Below, piece after piece: positions 1 to 8,036 of a stretch of 33,353 nt of DNA (the stretch's first letter is position 1; each line of letters begins with the position of its first letter). The notes under the pieces were generated by a model, which did no database searches, was not told the origin of the DNA, and saw nothing but the letters and a program-made list of their open reading frames with translations. Made by a program: the position numbers and the translations under genes. The stretch covers positions 1-33,353 of the forward strand of contig VGZH01000064.1 of NCBI GenBank assembly GCA_016872645.1, read 5' to 3'. The stretch comes from Planctomycetota bacterium. Lineage in GTDB: Bacteria > Planctomycetota > Planctomycetia > Planctomycetales > Planctomycetaceae.

Positions 1-167
1 TACCTTCAGCGATAGCAGAGCGTTTTGTCCTTGTTCGGGCCGGTGATGTCGCGGACGTTGAACACGCCTGCGGCATCGCCGACTTGCAGACCGGACTTCA
101 GCTCTGCCGCCAGCAAGCTCGCCGTTGCAACCAGCAACACGAGCGCGGGGGCAAAGAACCGTTTCAT
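1..167 (-). CDS. Secreted thioredoxin-like protein, partial, with in-frame TGA (candidate selenocysteine)
   Basis: The reading frame starts at the ATG at 167-165, behind a good ribosome site (AAGGAGTG, about 8 bases upstream). It opens with a signal peptide (MKRFFAPALVLLVATASLLA, then AE) and continues to residue 53 as ...DITGPNKDKTLCYR, where a TGA stands at 8-6. The bases after it read AGG TA-, i.e. Arg then probably Tyr. From memory, planctomycete homologues read LCYRC(K/R)YG at this point, so the TGA occupies the second Cys of a CxxC redox motif. Read through, it would give CxxU, a form known in thioredoxin-fold selenoproteins. The rest of the gene and any SECIS hairpin lie outside the window. 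A Cys-to-stop point mutation (TGC/TGT to TGA) would look the same. The gene lies 96 bp downstream of a peroxiredoxin gene on the same strand, which fits a thiol-redox role in the cell envelope. TGA is a normal stop elsewhere here (pgi, sucD). Confidence 0.6.
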
Positions 168-202
168 CGCAGCACACTCCTTCCTTTGACGAACAACAAA
201 AC

Positions 203-224
203 GCCAGCCGCACGCGCGGCTGGC
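203..224 (-). terminator. Hairpin followed by T-rich run, end of peroxiredoxin gene
   Basis: A 9-bp perfect stem (GCCAGCCGC / GCGGCTGGC) with a 4-base loop is followed on the minus strand by GTTTTGTTGTT, an intrinsic-terminator layout. A second 7-bp hairpin (CCGACTC / GAGTCGG) sits at 235-251, between this one and the peroxiredoxin stop codon. Together they suggest that the peroxiredoxin transcript ends here and that the next gene has its own promoter or depends on read-through. Confidence 0.6.
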
Positions 225-263
225 TGAAAATCGCCCGACTCTGCGAGTCGGACTGCACAGTAA

Positions 264-818
264 CTACTTCTTCGGCGCTGGGGCGACGCCAAGTTCTTTC
301 AGCTTGGCGGCGATGTGCTCGCCGTGCATCTCGGTTTTCACTTCGCGGTCGATGTGGGCAATCTTCCCGTCCTTGCCGATGTAGAACGTGACTCGCTTGG
401 CGTTCCCTTTGTCGTCGGCGACCAGCCCGTACTCTTTGGCAGTCTTGCGGGTCGGGTCGCTGAGAATCGGATAGTCGAGATCCAACGACTTCGCGAACGC
501 CGCGTTTCCTTTTTCCCCTTCGACTTCATCGCACGATGCGGTGAAGTAGGCGACATCGTACGCACGAATCAGCTTGCCGTGCTCACGCATCGACTTGCAC
601 TCTTTGGTGCAGCCGCCGGTGAAGGCTTTCGGGAACCAAGCGACGACGACCGCTTGTTTGCCTTTGAAGCTCGACAGCTTGTAGGTCTTGCCGTCGCTGG
701 CTTTCAGCTCGAAGTCGGGCGCATCAGCTCCGACTTTCAATTCTTCAGACTGAGCGATCGAAGCGGTCATCATGAGTGCCACCGATAAAAAAGGGACGAA
801 CGAAGTTTTCCAAGACAT
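264..818 (-). CDS. Secreted peroxiredoxin of the BCP/PrxQ type (AhpC/TSA family)
   Basis: 184 residues. A signal peptide covers about residues 1-24 (hydrophobic FVPFLSVALMMTASIA). The mature part begins LKVGADAPDFEL, the usual start of the thioredoxin-fold peroxiredoxins. The peroxidatic motif PxxxTxxC is present as PKAFTGGC, giving Cys70; Cys74 follows four residues later (CTKEC), where BCP/PrxQ enzymes carry a resolving Cys. The usual Pro before the GC (TPGC) is Gly here. Such enzymes reduce peroxides and use thioredoxin-like partners; the signal peptide places this one outside the cytoplasm. The start is supported by GAGGAGAA just upstream of the ATG. The next gene downstream is another secreted redox protein with a CxxC/CxxU-type motif, a plausible partner by inference only. 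The fold and family are secure; the exact subclass is less so. Confidence 0.9.
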   Translation of the reverse strand: MSWKTSFVPFLSVALMMTASIAQSEELKVGADAPDFELKASDGKTYKLSSFKGKQAVVVAWFPKAFTGGCTKECKSMREHGKLIRAYDVAYFTASCDEVEGEKGNAAFAKSLDLDYPILSDPTRKTAKEYGLVADDKGNAKRVTFYIGKDGKIAHIDREVKTEMHGEHIAAKLKELGVAPAPKK

Positions 819-1082
819 CGCATTCTCCTCAGAGGAAGGACAGGGAAGCGAACCGAACGTCGGCTCGCCGGGTGGGATTTTGTCGCGAGTTCACGGGCGG
901 GACTGCTCAGCGATGGGCAACCCCAAACGCGGACACGACTCTACCGAGGCTCATTCACCGGAAACAAGCAATGGGATTGCCAGGCAGGGCCAGCCTCAAT
1001 GACCGAGCGAGAATCCTGTTGCTTGTCCAAGCGACGTTCAACGAGACAACGATTTGCCGTCGATCTGTTTCGGCCGATGGCC

Positions 1083-1171
1083 GTGAGCCGTTGGCCGAAA
1101 GCCGATCTTCGTTTTTCCTGTGGTCATTCCGAAAAAGGAAATCGGCCGACGGCTTTCGGCCATCGGCTCAC
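1083..1171. repeat. Long inverted repeat at the end of the multi-CxxCH gene
   Basis: Arms 1083-1104 and 1150-1171 are 22 bases each and pair at 21 positions (GTGAGCCG-TGGCCGAAAGCCG). Similarity continues inward through GCCGAT and a T5/A5 run. The right arm includes the TGA stop (1168-1170) of the large minus-strand gene, so the transcript would end in this hairpin, and it may act as a two-way terminator. The remaining gap (819-1082) holds the upstream region of the peroxiredoxin gene and no other gene I can support. Confidence 0.6.
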
Positions 1172-4100
1172 TGCAGGCGGTCATCCGTCGGAATCTTGTG
1201 CAGCGTGAAGAACCCATAGGCCGGGAAAAGCGGCTTGTCGGGATCAGCCACCTCACGGCACGAGATGTCGTAAACATAGTTCGGAGTCTTCCGCGAATCG
1301 ACTTTGAGCTTCGCCGACTTGCCGTCTTCAGTCAGTTCAACAGACACGACCTTGCAGCGATGCCGATCCGAATCGGGAGTCGCATACGCTCCGCCCCAAA
1401 CGCGGGTGTAGCCGGAGATCGAATAGTGCTCCGGGTGCGTTGCGCGAGCTCGATCGACCGGCGCGAAGAAGTCGATGTCGAAGCCGTCGCGAGTCGCTCG
1501 GATTTCGCGGATGCCGTTCGGGCGTTCGCCGTTCCCCTTGAGCTTCACGATGCTGCCGGTGTTCTGTCCTCCGGCCCAGCCGCTGTCGGCGATGCTGCCG
1601 ATGTAGAGTTCTCCCTTCGGACTTACACCACAGCACAGCGGCCCTTCAAAGTTGGGAACTGTCTTCTGTCGCGGAGCCGCCGGCTTGCCGCCGCTGACTT
1701 CGATCGCGTTCGTCGCTCCCAACGGCGGCCCCGATCGGTCAAGCCCCCGCACCAGTTCGTCGTCGGTCAGCGAGAACGGATAGACCGCCCCCTGCATCAC
1801 GTCGCCGACGCGCTGCGTCGTGAAGCGGATCAGGAACCGGCCGTTGTATTCGCAGCCGATGCCGTGCCCTTTCAGATCGGGATAGCCCTCGTTGCCGGTC
1901 AGGAAGCACAGCCCGTTGACGCTGCGAGTCCACGGATGCGGAATCTGAATCGCCGCCTTCGTCTCCGGCGCGTCCTTGTCCTCCTCGTGAGTGCTCGGCA
2001 CGCCGTAATGCGCCCCCTCGACGAGATAGTTGATCTCATTGAAGCAGTTCTGCACCCCCTGCTGATCCGAGACAAACACTTCGTCCCGCTCGTTGATCGC
2101 AATCCCGGTCGGATAACGGAAGGCATGACCGATGGGAGTCAGTGCCGGCGAAGTGGAATCCTCCTGAGACCGATTCGGATCGGAGCGGAGCACCTTGCCA
2201 CGCCATTTTGATTTCGCTGCGGGACGATTCTTGTCCGTATAATCGCTTCCAAGTCCGAAGAACATTCGACCTTTGGAATCGCTTACGACGCTGCAAGTCC
2301 AATCGTGATAGTCGTCCACATAACCCCAGCCAGACGCCAAGACCGATCGCGCTAACAGTTCATTCGGATTTGCCTTGCGCTTGTGTGCTTCGATGGACTT
2401 CACAAAATCAGGATGTGGTTTTTCGATACTCTCCAAAGTCCGGTTGAGTTCAGAGACTTCATCGCGTAGCCAAAGCAATTCCGGCTTGTGAGCGACCAAC
2501 CAACCGTATTTTGTCCAAGCGATTCCATACGGGGCCGCGAGTCCTTCCTCGAAAAGCGTTAGTTGGTCTTCGACACCATCTTGGTTGGAGTCACGAGCCA
2601 GCCAAACGTGACCTTTCAAAGTGGTGAATCCCAGCGTTCCATCGTTTCTCCAAGCCATCGCCGTCGGCATGATGGAACTGTCGATTGGCAACTGCTGACC
2701 ATCGAAACCAGGAACTGACCTGACTTTTTCGATTCCACTTGGGATCGCCGCTTTCGTCGGAAGTGTCACCCGATTGGGTGAAACATCCGTCGCATACAGC
2801 AAGCGTAAATGAGCCCAAACATGATCGTCTCGTATTCTTGTGAAGGCCCATTCACGATCAGCCACTGGATCGCCTTTCGCTTGAGCCCAGCCCTGATCGG
2901 CCTCCCAAAACCAATCGAGTTCATCCGGCTTTGATTCGCGCCGGCAATAGACGGTCACATCGCGGCGTTTGGCACCCGCAGGACGGGCAATTCCAAGTTC
3001 GTAGCCACCACGGAGGTCGTTCCGAGTAACGGTCACCCCTCGTTCCCAACCGCGGTGTTCTTTGAATTTGACACCTTCCAGACGGTCGCCATCGTCGATC
3101 GAAAATCTTTGCTGGATGTTGATCCAACGAATTTCGCCATCGACTCGAAATGGGACTTCCAGTTCAAAAATGTCGTTCAGCGTAATGGCGAAGTGATCCG
3201 AAATGGCTTCTCTAAATTTGTCATTTGTGGAATACCTCACCAAGCGAGGCGAAACGTCACGGTCGATGACTGGCAGAATCAGTTTTCCATCTGGATCGTC
3301 AATCTTCCGCAGCGCGATATCGGATTGCGCAGTGAAGCCCACCCTTAAATTGAGTCCCGCCAGCTCCCACAGCCACCGCTTGCCGACAGTTTGTTGCCGA
3401 GCAAAATCTCCAATCGTCCATTGGCGTAGCGAAACGGTGTCGAGATCGAACAAGAACGAATGGCCGTTGCTGAGTCCAACAGCGAACGAACGCGGAACGG
3501 TTCCGCCGCCGAGTTCTTTCGGCAACTGAAACACGTCGCGGATGATGCGTGGCCGCTCGCCGGGGTTGACGGCCCAAAGCTGTTCGACGTTGGCGGGGTT
3601 GGTTGGGGGTTGGAAGTTGGGGTCGTTGAGCGCTTGCCAGAGGGCGGCGTGTTGTCGCGACAGATTGCCGTCGAGCACTCCGGCGACTGGGCGGTTGTAT
3701 TGCGGCATCTCGACGCCGGGGATGACTCGCAGCGGCGAGGCGATCCAGCGGAAGAAGAACTCCGGCCGCAGATGTTTCCCCAGCATCTTCAAGTCCGACC
3801 CGCGAGCACCCAGCGCGACCTGCTTCGGCTCGTAGTCGCCAATCTTGTGACACGCGATGCAGCTCCAACCGCGCACGCCGGTGAGAGCTTGGCCAGCGAG
3901 ATGGGCTTCAGCAGAGGGGGACGAGGAGACACGGGGATCGGGAGACACGGTGGTCGTCGTCTTCTCTCCTTGTCCCCCGGTCTCCGCCGGTATCCGATCA
4001 TGCTCCACCAAGTACCGCGTCAGCATCGCCATCTCATCCGGCGAGTGCTTGAACCTCGGCATCCGCACGCGAAGCCACGGCATGCGGATCGGCTGACGTT

Positions 4101-5778
4101 CGCCGCGCACGGCGATGCTCAGCGCTTCGTCGAGCAGCTTGTCGCCGACGGAATTCAGCGACGGCGGAACAAGCGCCGGAGCTTGGCCGTTCAAATCCTT
4201 GTCCGCCGCTGCGACGACCTTCGCAGTCTGGCCGAGTCCAATGCCTCGGTGTCGCGGATGGCATGCGAAGCAATTCTTTTCTTCGAGCAGCCGTGTGCCG
4301 CGCACGAATTGGCTTTCAGGAGACAGCGATCGATCCCAGCGCGACGCGAGAAATGCTCTGATCGCGGCGCGGTCGAGCCCCTTCGGATAGATCGGATGCT
4401 GTTGGTTGTCGTTGACCCATTGCTCATCGAGACAACCTTGCGACCAGTCGGTCGGGCGAGACAGGTCGCTTTTTGGCTTCGCGAACTCGGCGAGCTTGGG
4501 ATCGGTGGCTCGATGACACGCGGCACAACGGTGCTCAACGAACAATCGCCGACCAGCATCGACGGGCGATTCCTTGGTCTCTTCGTCGGGCTTTTCGTTT
4601 GCAAGATCTCGCTTTGATCCGACGATTCCAGGTTTGAGGCGAAGATTACCCTGCCGAATGACCGCGCCGTCTCCGTTTGGTTTCAGCGCCATCACGATCA
4701 ACTGACGTTCTTCCTCGGTCAATGCAAACACCGGCATTCGATGATCGGCGTTGAGCCGCTGCGGATCAGCCAGCCAAGTCGTCAGCCAGGACGCCGAGCG
4801 GCGTGAATCGACGTGCGTCAAATCGGGGCCAGCGAACGGCAGGTCGTTTGAGTTGCCGAGTTCGCCGACTCGGTGACACGCGAGGCAGCCGACCGTTCGC
4901 AGCAGCAACTCACCGCGCCGTTGCGGAGCGACGACGACCTCGCCCTCTTTCGGAGTCTTGGGTTTGATCGTCTTGGCTTCGTCGAGCTTCGTGCTTTCGG
5001 ATTGCTTCACAAGAAACGCCGCAAGATGCCGAGCCTGCTCTTCGTTCAATCGGAAGTGCGGCATTCGCCGATCGAGTCCCGTCGCATCGGGCGAGTTGAG
5101 CGCGGGGGCGAGCCGCTTCGCGATTTGCTCGCCGGTCATTCCGGCCGTGACACGTTGCAGCGACGGAGCTGCCGGCGCGAGCGAATCCCCTTCGCGAACG
5201 TGGCAACGCCCGCATCGAAAGGCCGCGAACTGTCGACGGCCGCGTTCGATGAGCGTGACTTCGGCGGGCGTCTGTTCATGGAACAGTAACTCCGGCGGCA
5301 ACGGTTCGAGGCCAAACATGTCGGAAGACCAGAAGAGTTTCAGTTGGGCGGTCTTCTCCGTTTTGCGAAACGTCACGACGAGTGGGCGTTCGCCAAATGC
5401 CGGAGCGAACTGGTCGCCGCTGATCCACTGCGGTTGCTTCGCCGACCCGCGCAGCACGCGGCGACCATCGAGTTCCACCGACACGTCCCCTTGCACAAAG
5501 GCGTGCAGTCGATGCTGTGCCTCCTGCCGGACGAGCAAAAACCCGCGCCACGTCGCCTCAAACCGCTCGGCCGAGACCCGCGCATCCGGAGCCGCCTCGT
5601 CCCAAGCAAATGCCACATCCGGATCAATTCGCGTGGCAACCCGCTCCCCCGCGCGATACTCGGCCACCAACCCCGGCCGAAATTCTTCGTCGTCTTCGTC
5701 CGGCGGCGCGGCGAATGATTGCGCAACGAGCAGATATCCAACAAAGAGAGAAGTCAGCGACCATCGAGCGGTGTGCAT
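1168..5778 (-). CDS. Very large secreted PVC-type protein with five CxxCH haem sites and a C-terminal beta-propeller-like region
   Basis: About 1536 residues from the chosen start at 5778, which has a signal peptide (MHTARWSLTSLFVGYLLVAQSFA) and a GGAG ribosome site; an upstream ATG at 5811 would overlap purQ. Residues about 30-150 look like a PA14/carbohydrate-binding-type sandwich (GLVAEYR, FEATWRGFLLV). Five CxxCH motifs follow at residues 189, 298, 418, 503 and 640 (CGRCH, CLACH, CAACH, CFACH, CIACH), each a covalent haem c site. The C-terminal half, with phrases such as MPTAMAWRNDGTLGFTTLKG and VFVSDQQGVQN, resembles the glucose/sorbosone-dehydrogenase-like propeller common in planctomycete cytochromes. 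A periplasmic electron-transfer or sugar-oxidation role is likely but the substrate is unknown. It starts 25 bp after the purQ stop and may share its transcript. Confidence 0.85.
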   Translation of the reverse strand: MHTARWSLTSLFVGYLLVAQSFAAPPDEDDEEFRPGLVAEYRAGERVATRIDPDVAFAWDEAAPDARVSAERFEATWRGFLLVRQEAQHRLHAFVQGDVSVELDGRRVLRGSAKQPQWISGDQFAPAFGERPLVVTFRKTEKTAQLKLFWSSDMFGLEPLPPELLFHEQTPAEVTLIERGRRQFAAFRCGRCHVREGDSLAPAAPSLQRVTAGMTGEQIAKRLAPALNSPDATGLDRRMPHFRLNEEQARHLAAFLVKQSESTKLDEAKTIKPKTPKEGEVVVAPQRRGELLLRTVGCLACHRVGELGNSNDLPFAGPDLTHVDSRRSASWLTTWLADPQRLNADHRMPVFALTEEERQLIVMALKPNGDGAVIRQGNLRLKPGIVGSKRDLANEKPDEETKESPVDAGRRLFVEHRCAACHRATDPKLAEFAKPKSDLSRPTDWSQGCLDEQWVNDNQQHPIYPKGLDRAAIRAFLASRWDRSLSPESQFVRGTRLLEEKNCFACHPRHRGIGLGQTAKVVAAADKDLNGQAPALVPPSLNSVGDKLLDEALSIAVRGERQPIRMPWLRVRMPRFKHSPDEMAMLTRYLVEHDRIPAETGGQGEKTTTTVSPDPRVSSSPSAEAHLAGQALTGVRGWSCIACHKIGDYEPKQVALGARGSDLKMLGKHLRPEFFFRWIASPLRVIPGVEMPQYNRPVAGVLDGNLSRQHAALWQALNDPNFQPPTNPANVEQLWAVNPGERPRIIRDVFQLPKELGGGTVPRSFAVGLSNGHSFLFDLDTVSLRQWTIGDFARQQTVGKRWLWELAGLNLRVGFTAQSDIALRKIDDPDGKLILPVIDRDVSPRLVRYSTNDKFREAISDHFAITLNDIFELEVPFRVDGEIRWINIQQRFSIDDGDRLEGVKFKEHRGWERGVTVTRNDLRGGYELGIARPAGAKRRDVTVYCRRESKPDELDWFWEADQGWAQAKGDPVADREWAFTRIRDDHVWAHLRLLYATDVSPNRVTLPTKAAIPSGIEKVRSVPGFDGQQLPIDSSIMPTAMAWRNDGTLGFTTLKGHVWLARDSNQDGVEDQLTLFEEGLAAPYGIAWTKYGWLVAHKPELLWLRDEVSELNRTLESIEKPHPDFVKSIEAHKRKANPNELLARSVLASGWGYVDDYHDWTCSVVSDSKGRMFFGLGSDYTDKNRPAAKSKWRGKVLRSDPNRSQEDSTSPALTPIGHAFRYPTGIAINERDEVFVSDQQGVQNCFNEINYLVEGAHYGVPSTHEEDKDAPETKAAIQIPHPWTRSVNGLCFLTGNEGYPDLKGHGIGCEYNGRFLIRFTTQRVGDVMQGAVYPFSLTDDELVRGLDRSGPPLGATNAIEVSGGKPAAPRQKTVPNFEGPLCCGVSPKGELYIGSIADSGWAGGQNTGSIVKLKGNGERPNGIREIRATRDGFDIDFFAPVDRARATHPEHYSISGYTRVWGGAYATPDSDRHRCKVVSVELTEDGKSAKLKVDSRKTPNYVYDISCREVADPDKPLFPAYGFFTLHKIPTDDRLQ

Positions 5779-5803
5779 AATCTCGCTCCGCAGCACTCCC
5801 AAG

Positions 5804-6664
5804 CTATCCAAAGTATTCGACGGCGTTGCGGAAGACTCGCATGCCGGCTCCTTCGCCGCGGAGGCCGAGGCGGGTCCAGTGGGGGTGTTGCGTGGCGAAC
5901 AGGAAGCGTTCGGGGTGCGGCATCAGGCCCAGCACTCGGCCGCTCGGATCGCTCAGCCCGGCGAGGTTCGCCATCGAACCGTTTGGGTTGATCGGGTACG
6001 GCAGCAGGTCGGTCTCCTCATCAGCACGACGCGCAAGCGAGTGGTTGCCTGCGGTGCTGTTCGGCCCCGCGCAGGCGCGTCGGGCAGAGGGGACATAGGT
6101 CAGCGCGCACTGGCCGTTCTGTCGCCAGCGGTCGAGCGTCGCAGGATCGCGGACAACCAGCTTTCCCTCGCCGTGAGCGATCGGGACGTCGAGTTCGTCG
6201 ATGCCTCGCAGAAAGACGTTCTTCGTGTTCCCTACTTTCAGACGCACCCACAGCGCGGTGTACTTGCCGTTGTCGTTCCACGTGAGCGTCGCATCGTCGG
6301 ACTCGTCCGGTTTGGGGGGCCAGGTGGTCGATCCGCCGGGCAGGATGCCGGACTTCAGCAGAACTTGGAATCCGTTGCAGATGCCGAGCATCAAGGTGTC
6401 GCGCTGCAAGAATTCGCCAAGCGTCTCGGCCAGATGACTGCGGAGTTGGCTGGCGAAGATGACTCCGGAGCCGATGTCGTCGCCGTAGCTGAACCCGCCG
6501 GGAACGCACAGCGCCTGGTAGTTGGCCAGCGACTTCGGGTTTTCCAGAAGCTGGAAGAGATGCACGCGCTGGGCGGTTGCTCCGCACGATTCGAAGGCAA
6601 ATGCCGTCTCGACATCGCAATTCGTTCCCGGAGCACGCAGCACACAGACGCGAGGAGCAACCAT
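5804..6664 (-). CDS. purQ: Phosphoribosylformylglycinamidine synthase, glutaminase subunit PurQ
   Basis: 286 residues. PurQ releases ammonia from glutamine for the FGAM synthase PurL in purine synthesis. The N-terminus (RVCVLRAPGTNCD) and the class I amidotransferase nucleophile elbow LGICNGFQ (Cys96) are clear. The His-Glu of the triad sit in LMPHPER (His250, Glu252). It is longer than the usual roughly 220-230 residue bacterial PurQ, with extra sequence between about residues 110 and 230, including RRACAGPNSTAGNHSL. No purL or purS lies in this window, so its partner must be elsewhere. The start codon has no Shine-Dalgarno sequence: a palindromic element ends two bases upstream of it. recA lies directly upstream and a multi-CxxCH gene directly downstream on the same strand. 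Confidence 0.95.
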   Translation of the reverse strand: MVAPRVCVLRAPGTNCDVETAFAFESCGATAQRVHLFQLLENPKSLANYQALCVPGGFSYGDDIGSGVIFASQLRSHLAETLGEFLQRDTLMLGICNGFQVLLKSGILPGGSTTWPPKPDESDDATLTWNDNGKYTALWVRLKVGNTKNVFLRGIDELDVPIAHGEGKLVVRDPATLDRWRQNGQCALTYVPSARRACAGPNSTAGNHSLARRADEETDLLPYPINPNGSMANLAGLSDPSGRVLGLMPHPERFLFATQHPHWTRLGLRGEGAGMRVFRNAVEYFG

Positions 6665-6666
6665 AA

Positions 6667-6778
6667 TTTGGAGTGCGGCGGGTCATCGCCGCTTTAGTTG
6701 GACGGACGAGAGAAATTGAAACGGCAACAGAAAGCGGCTTCGCCGCGAATTCAAAGCGAGGCTGACACCCCGCACTCC
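6667..6778. repeat. Palindromic element filling the recA-purQ gap
   Basis: Outer arms GGAGTGCGG (6670-6678) and CCGCACTCC (6770-6778) are perfect complements. Inside are two more hairpins: GCGGCG/CGCCGC (6675-6680 and 6687-6692, overlapping the outer arm) and GCGGC/GCCGC (6734-6738 and 6742-6746). The element fills the space between the recA stop and the purQ start almost exactly. Its end, TTTGGAGTGCGG, recurs as the left arm of the inverted repeat at 13112-13145, which suggests a dispersed repeat family. Confidence 0.6.
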
Positions 6779-6782
6779 ACAA

Positions 6783-7847
6783 TTACGTCGACTCGGCTTG
6801 GGCTTCGATCACGGGGAGGACGTGGGCGTAGCCACGTTTGATAATCACTTGCTTGCGGAGTTCGGTCATGATGTCCGGGTTCTCTTCGAGGAACTGCCGA
6901 GCTTTGTCGCGACCTTGGCCGATGCGGGTCTTGCCGTAGTTGAACCAACTGCCGCTCTTCTCGATGAAGCCGTCCTCGGTGGCCATGTCCAGCAGGTCGC
7001 CGGAGTAGCTGATGCCGCTGGCGCCGAGCATGTCGAATTCAGCCTCGCGGAACGGCGGCGCGACCTTGTTCTTGACGATCTTGGCCTTCATGCGGATGCC
7101 GATCGGCGTTTCGCCATCTTTCAACGTCGCAATGCGGCGGACATCGATGCGGCAGGACGAATAGAACTTGAGCGCTCGGCCGCCGGGAGTTGTCTCCGGG
7201 CTGCCGAACATCACGCCGATCTTTTCACGAATCTGGTTGATGAAGATCACGACCGTCTTGGCTTTCGAGATGATGCCGGTCAGCTTGCGCATCGCCTGGC
7301 TCATCATGCGCGCTTGCAGACCGACGTGCGAGGCACCCATCTCGCCATCGAGTTCCGACTTCGGAACCAGCGCGGCGACCGAGTCGATCACGATGCAATC
7401 CACGGCGTTGGACTTGATGAGCATCTCCGCGATTTGCAGAGCCTCCTCGCCGTGGCTCGGCTGGCTGACGAGCAACTCTTCGAGATTCACGCCCAGCTTC
7501 TTGGCCCAGGCGGGATCGAGCGCGTGTTCGGCGTCGATGAACGCGGCGACTCCGCCGCGACGTTGGGCATTAGCGATGACGTGCAGAGCGAGAGTCGTCT
7601 TGCCGCTGGATTCCGGGCCGAAGAGTTCGATGATTCGACCGCAGGGAAACCCGAAGCCTCCCATCGCCAAGTCGAGCGACAGTGCGCCGGTCGGGATGCC
7701 TGAGATTTTCATGTCCGACACTTTGTCGGACAGCTTCATGATGGTCCCTTTGCCGAACGCTTTCTCGATCTGTCCGAGGGCATTGGTCAGGACGGGATTT
7801 TGCTCGGCCGCTTCGTCCGATTTGACAACTTTGACTTTTGCGCTCAT
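6783..7847 (-). CDS. recA: Recombinase RecA
   Basis: 354 residues from the ATG at 7847, which has AAGGA about 8 bases upstream; an upstream in-frame ATG (7907) lacks RecA-like sequence. RecA forms ATP-dependent filaments on single-stranded DNA for homologous recombination and drives LexA cleavage in the SOS response. Walker A is GPESSGKT (residues 77-84) and Walker B is [14 protein letters not shown] (149-162). The DNA-binding loop region with [14 protein letters not shown] and [12 protein letters not shown] is intact. Length and architecture are ordinary. No recX or lexA lies next to it here, and I could not recognise an SOS box. Confidence 0.98.
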   Translation of the reverse strand: MSAKVKVVKSDEAAEQNPVLTNALGQIEKAFGKGTIMKLSDKVSDMKISGIPTGALSLDLAMGGFGFPCGRIIELFGPESSGKTTLALHVIANAQRRGGVAAFIDAEHALDPAWAKKLGVNLEELLVSQPSHGEEALQIAEMLIKSNAVDCIVIDSVAALVPKSELDGEMGASHVGLQARMMSQAMRKLTGIISKAKTVVIFINQIREKIGVMFGSPETTPGGRALKFYSSCRIDVRRIATLKDGETPIGIRMKAKIVKNKVAPPFREAEFDMLGASGISYSGDLLDMATEDGFIEKSGSWFNYGKTRIGQGRDKARQFLEENPDIMTELRKQVIIKRGYAHVLPVIEAQAEST

Positions 7848-7884
7848 CGTCAGGTCCTTCAGGGAACGCTGGGGAATCGGCCGA

Positions 7885-7912
7885 AGAATAGCGGTTTGCA
7901 GGCCCAAAACAA
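7885..7912 (-). promoter_or_regulatory. Possible sigma-70-type promoter of recA
   Basis: On the minus strand TTGTTT and TATTCT are 16 bases apart, each matching four of six positions of the -35 and -10 consensus. They lie 38-65 bases upstream of the recA start. The match is modest and could be chance. Confidence 0.25.
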
Positions 7913-7913
7913 T

Positions 7914-8027
7914 GTCCCCGCCGAATCGAAAGCCGCTCGCGAAAAACTGCAGGCGGTGCTGGACGGCTTGATCGCGGACGACAAAGGAAACGCACCCGCC
8001 AAGAAGAAAAAGAAGAACAAAGCGTGA
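7914..8027 (+). pseudogene. Possible 3' remnant of an unknown gene (Lys-rich C-terminus)
   Basis: A plus-strand frame between the divergently placed recA promoter region and the end of the SIMPL gene reads like a real protein tail: [20 protein letters not shown] followed by [14 protein letters not shown] and a TGA. It has no plausible start codon or ribosome site; further upstream the frame runs antisense into recA. It ends 9 bp before the convergent SIMPL stop codon. I do not recognise a family. It may be the last piece of a gene lost by rearrangement, or a chance open frame. Confidence 0.3.
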
Positions 8028-8036
8028 TTGCGGACG

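Noticed and set aside
1120-2211. Long plus-strand open frame antisense to the multi-CxxCH gene (also 3460-4617)
   Set aside because: The minus-strand protein is clearly real; these frames are open only because of GC-rich codon bias, and they show no family motif.
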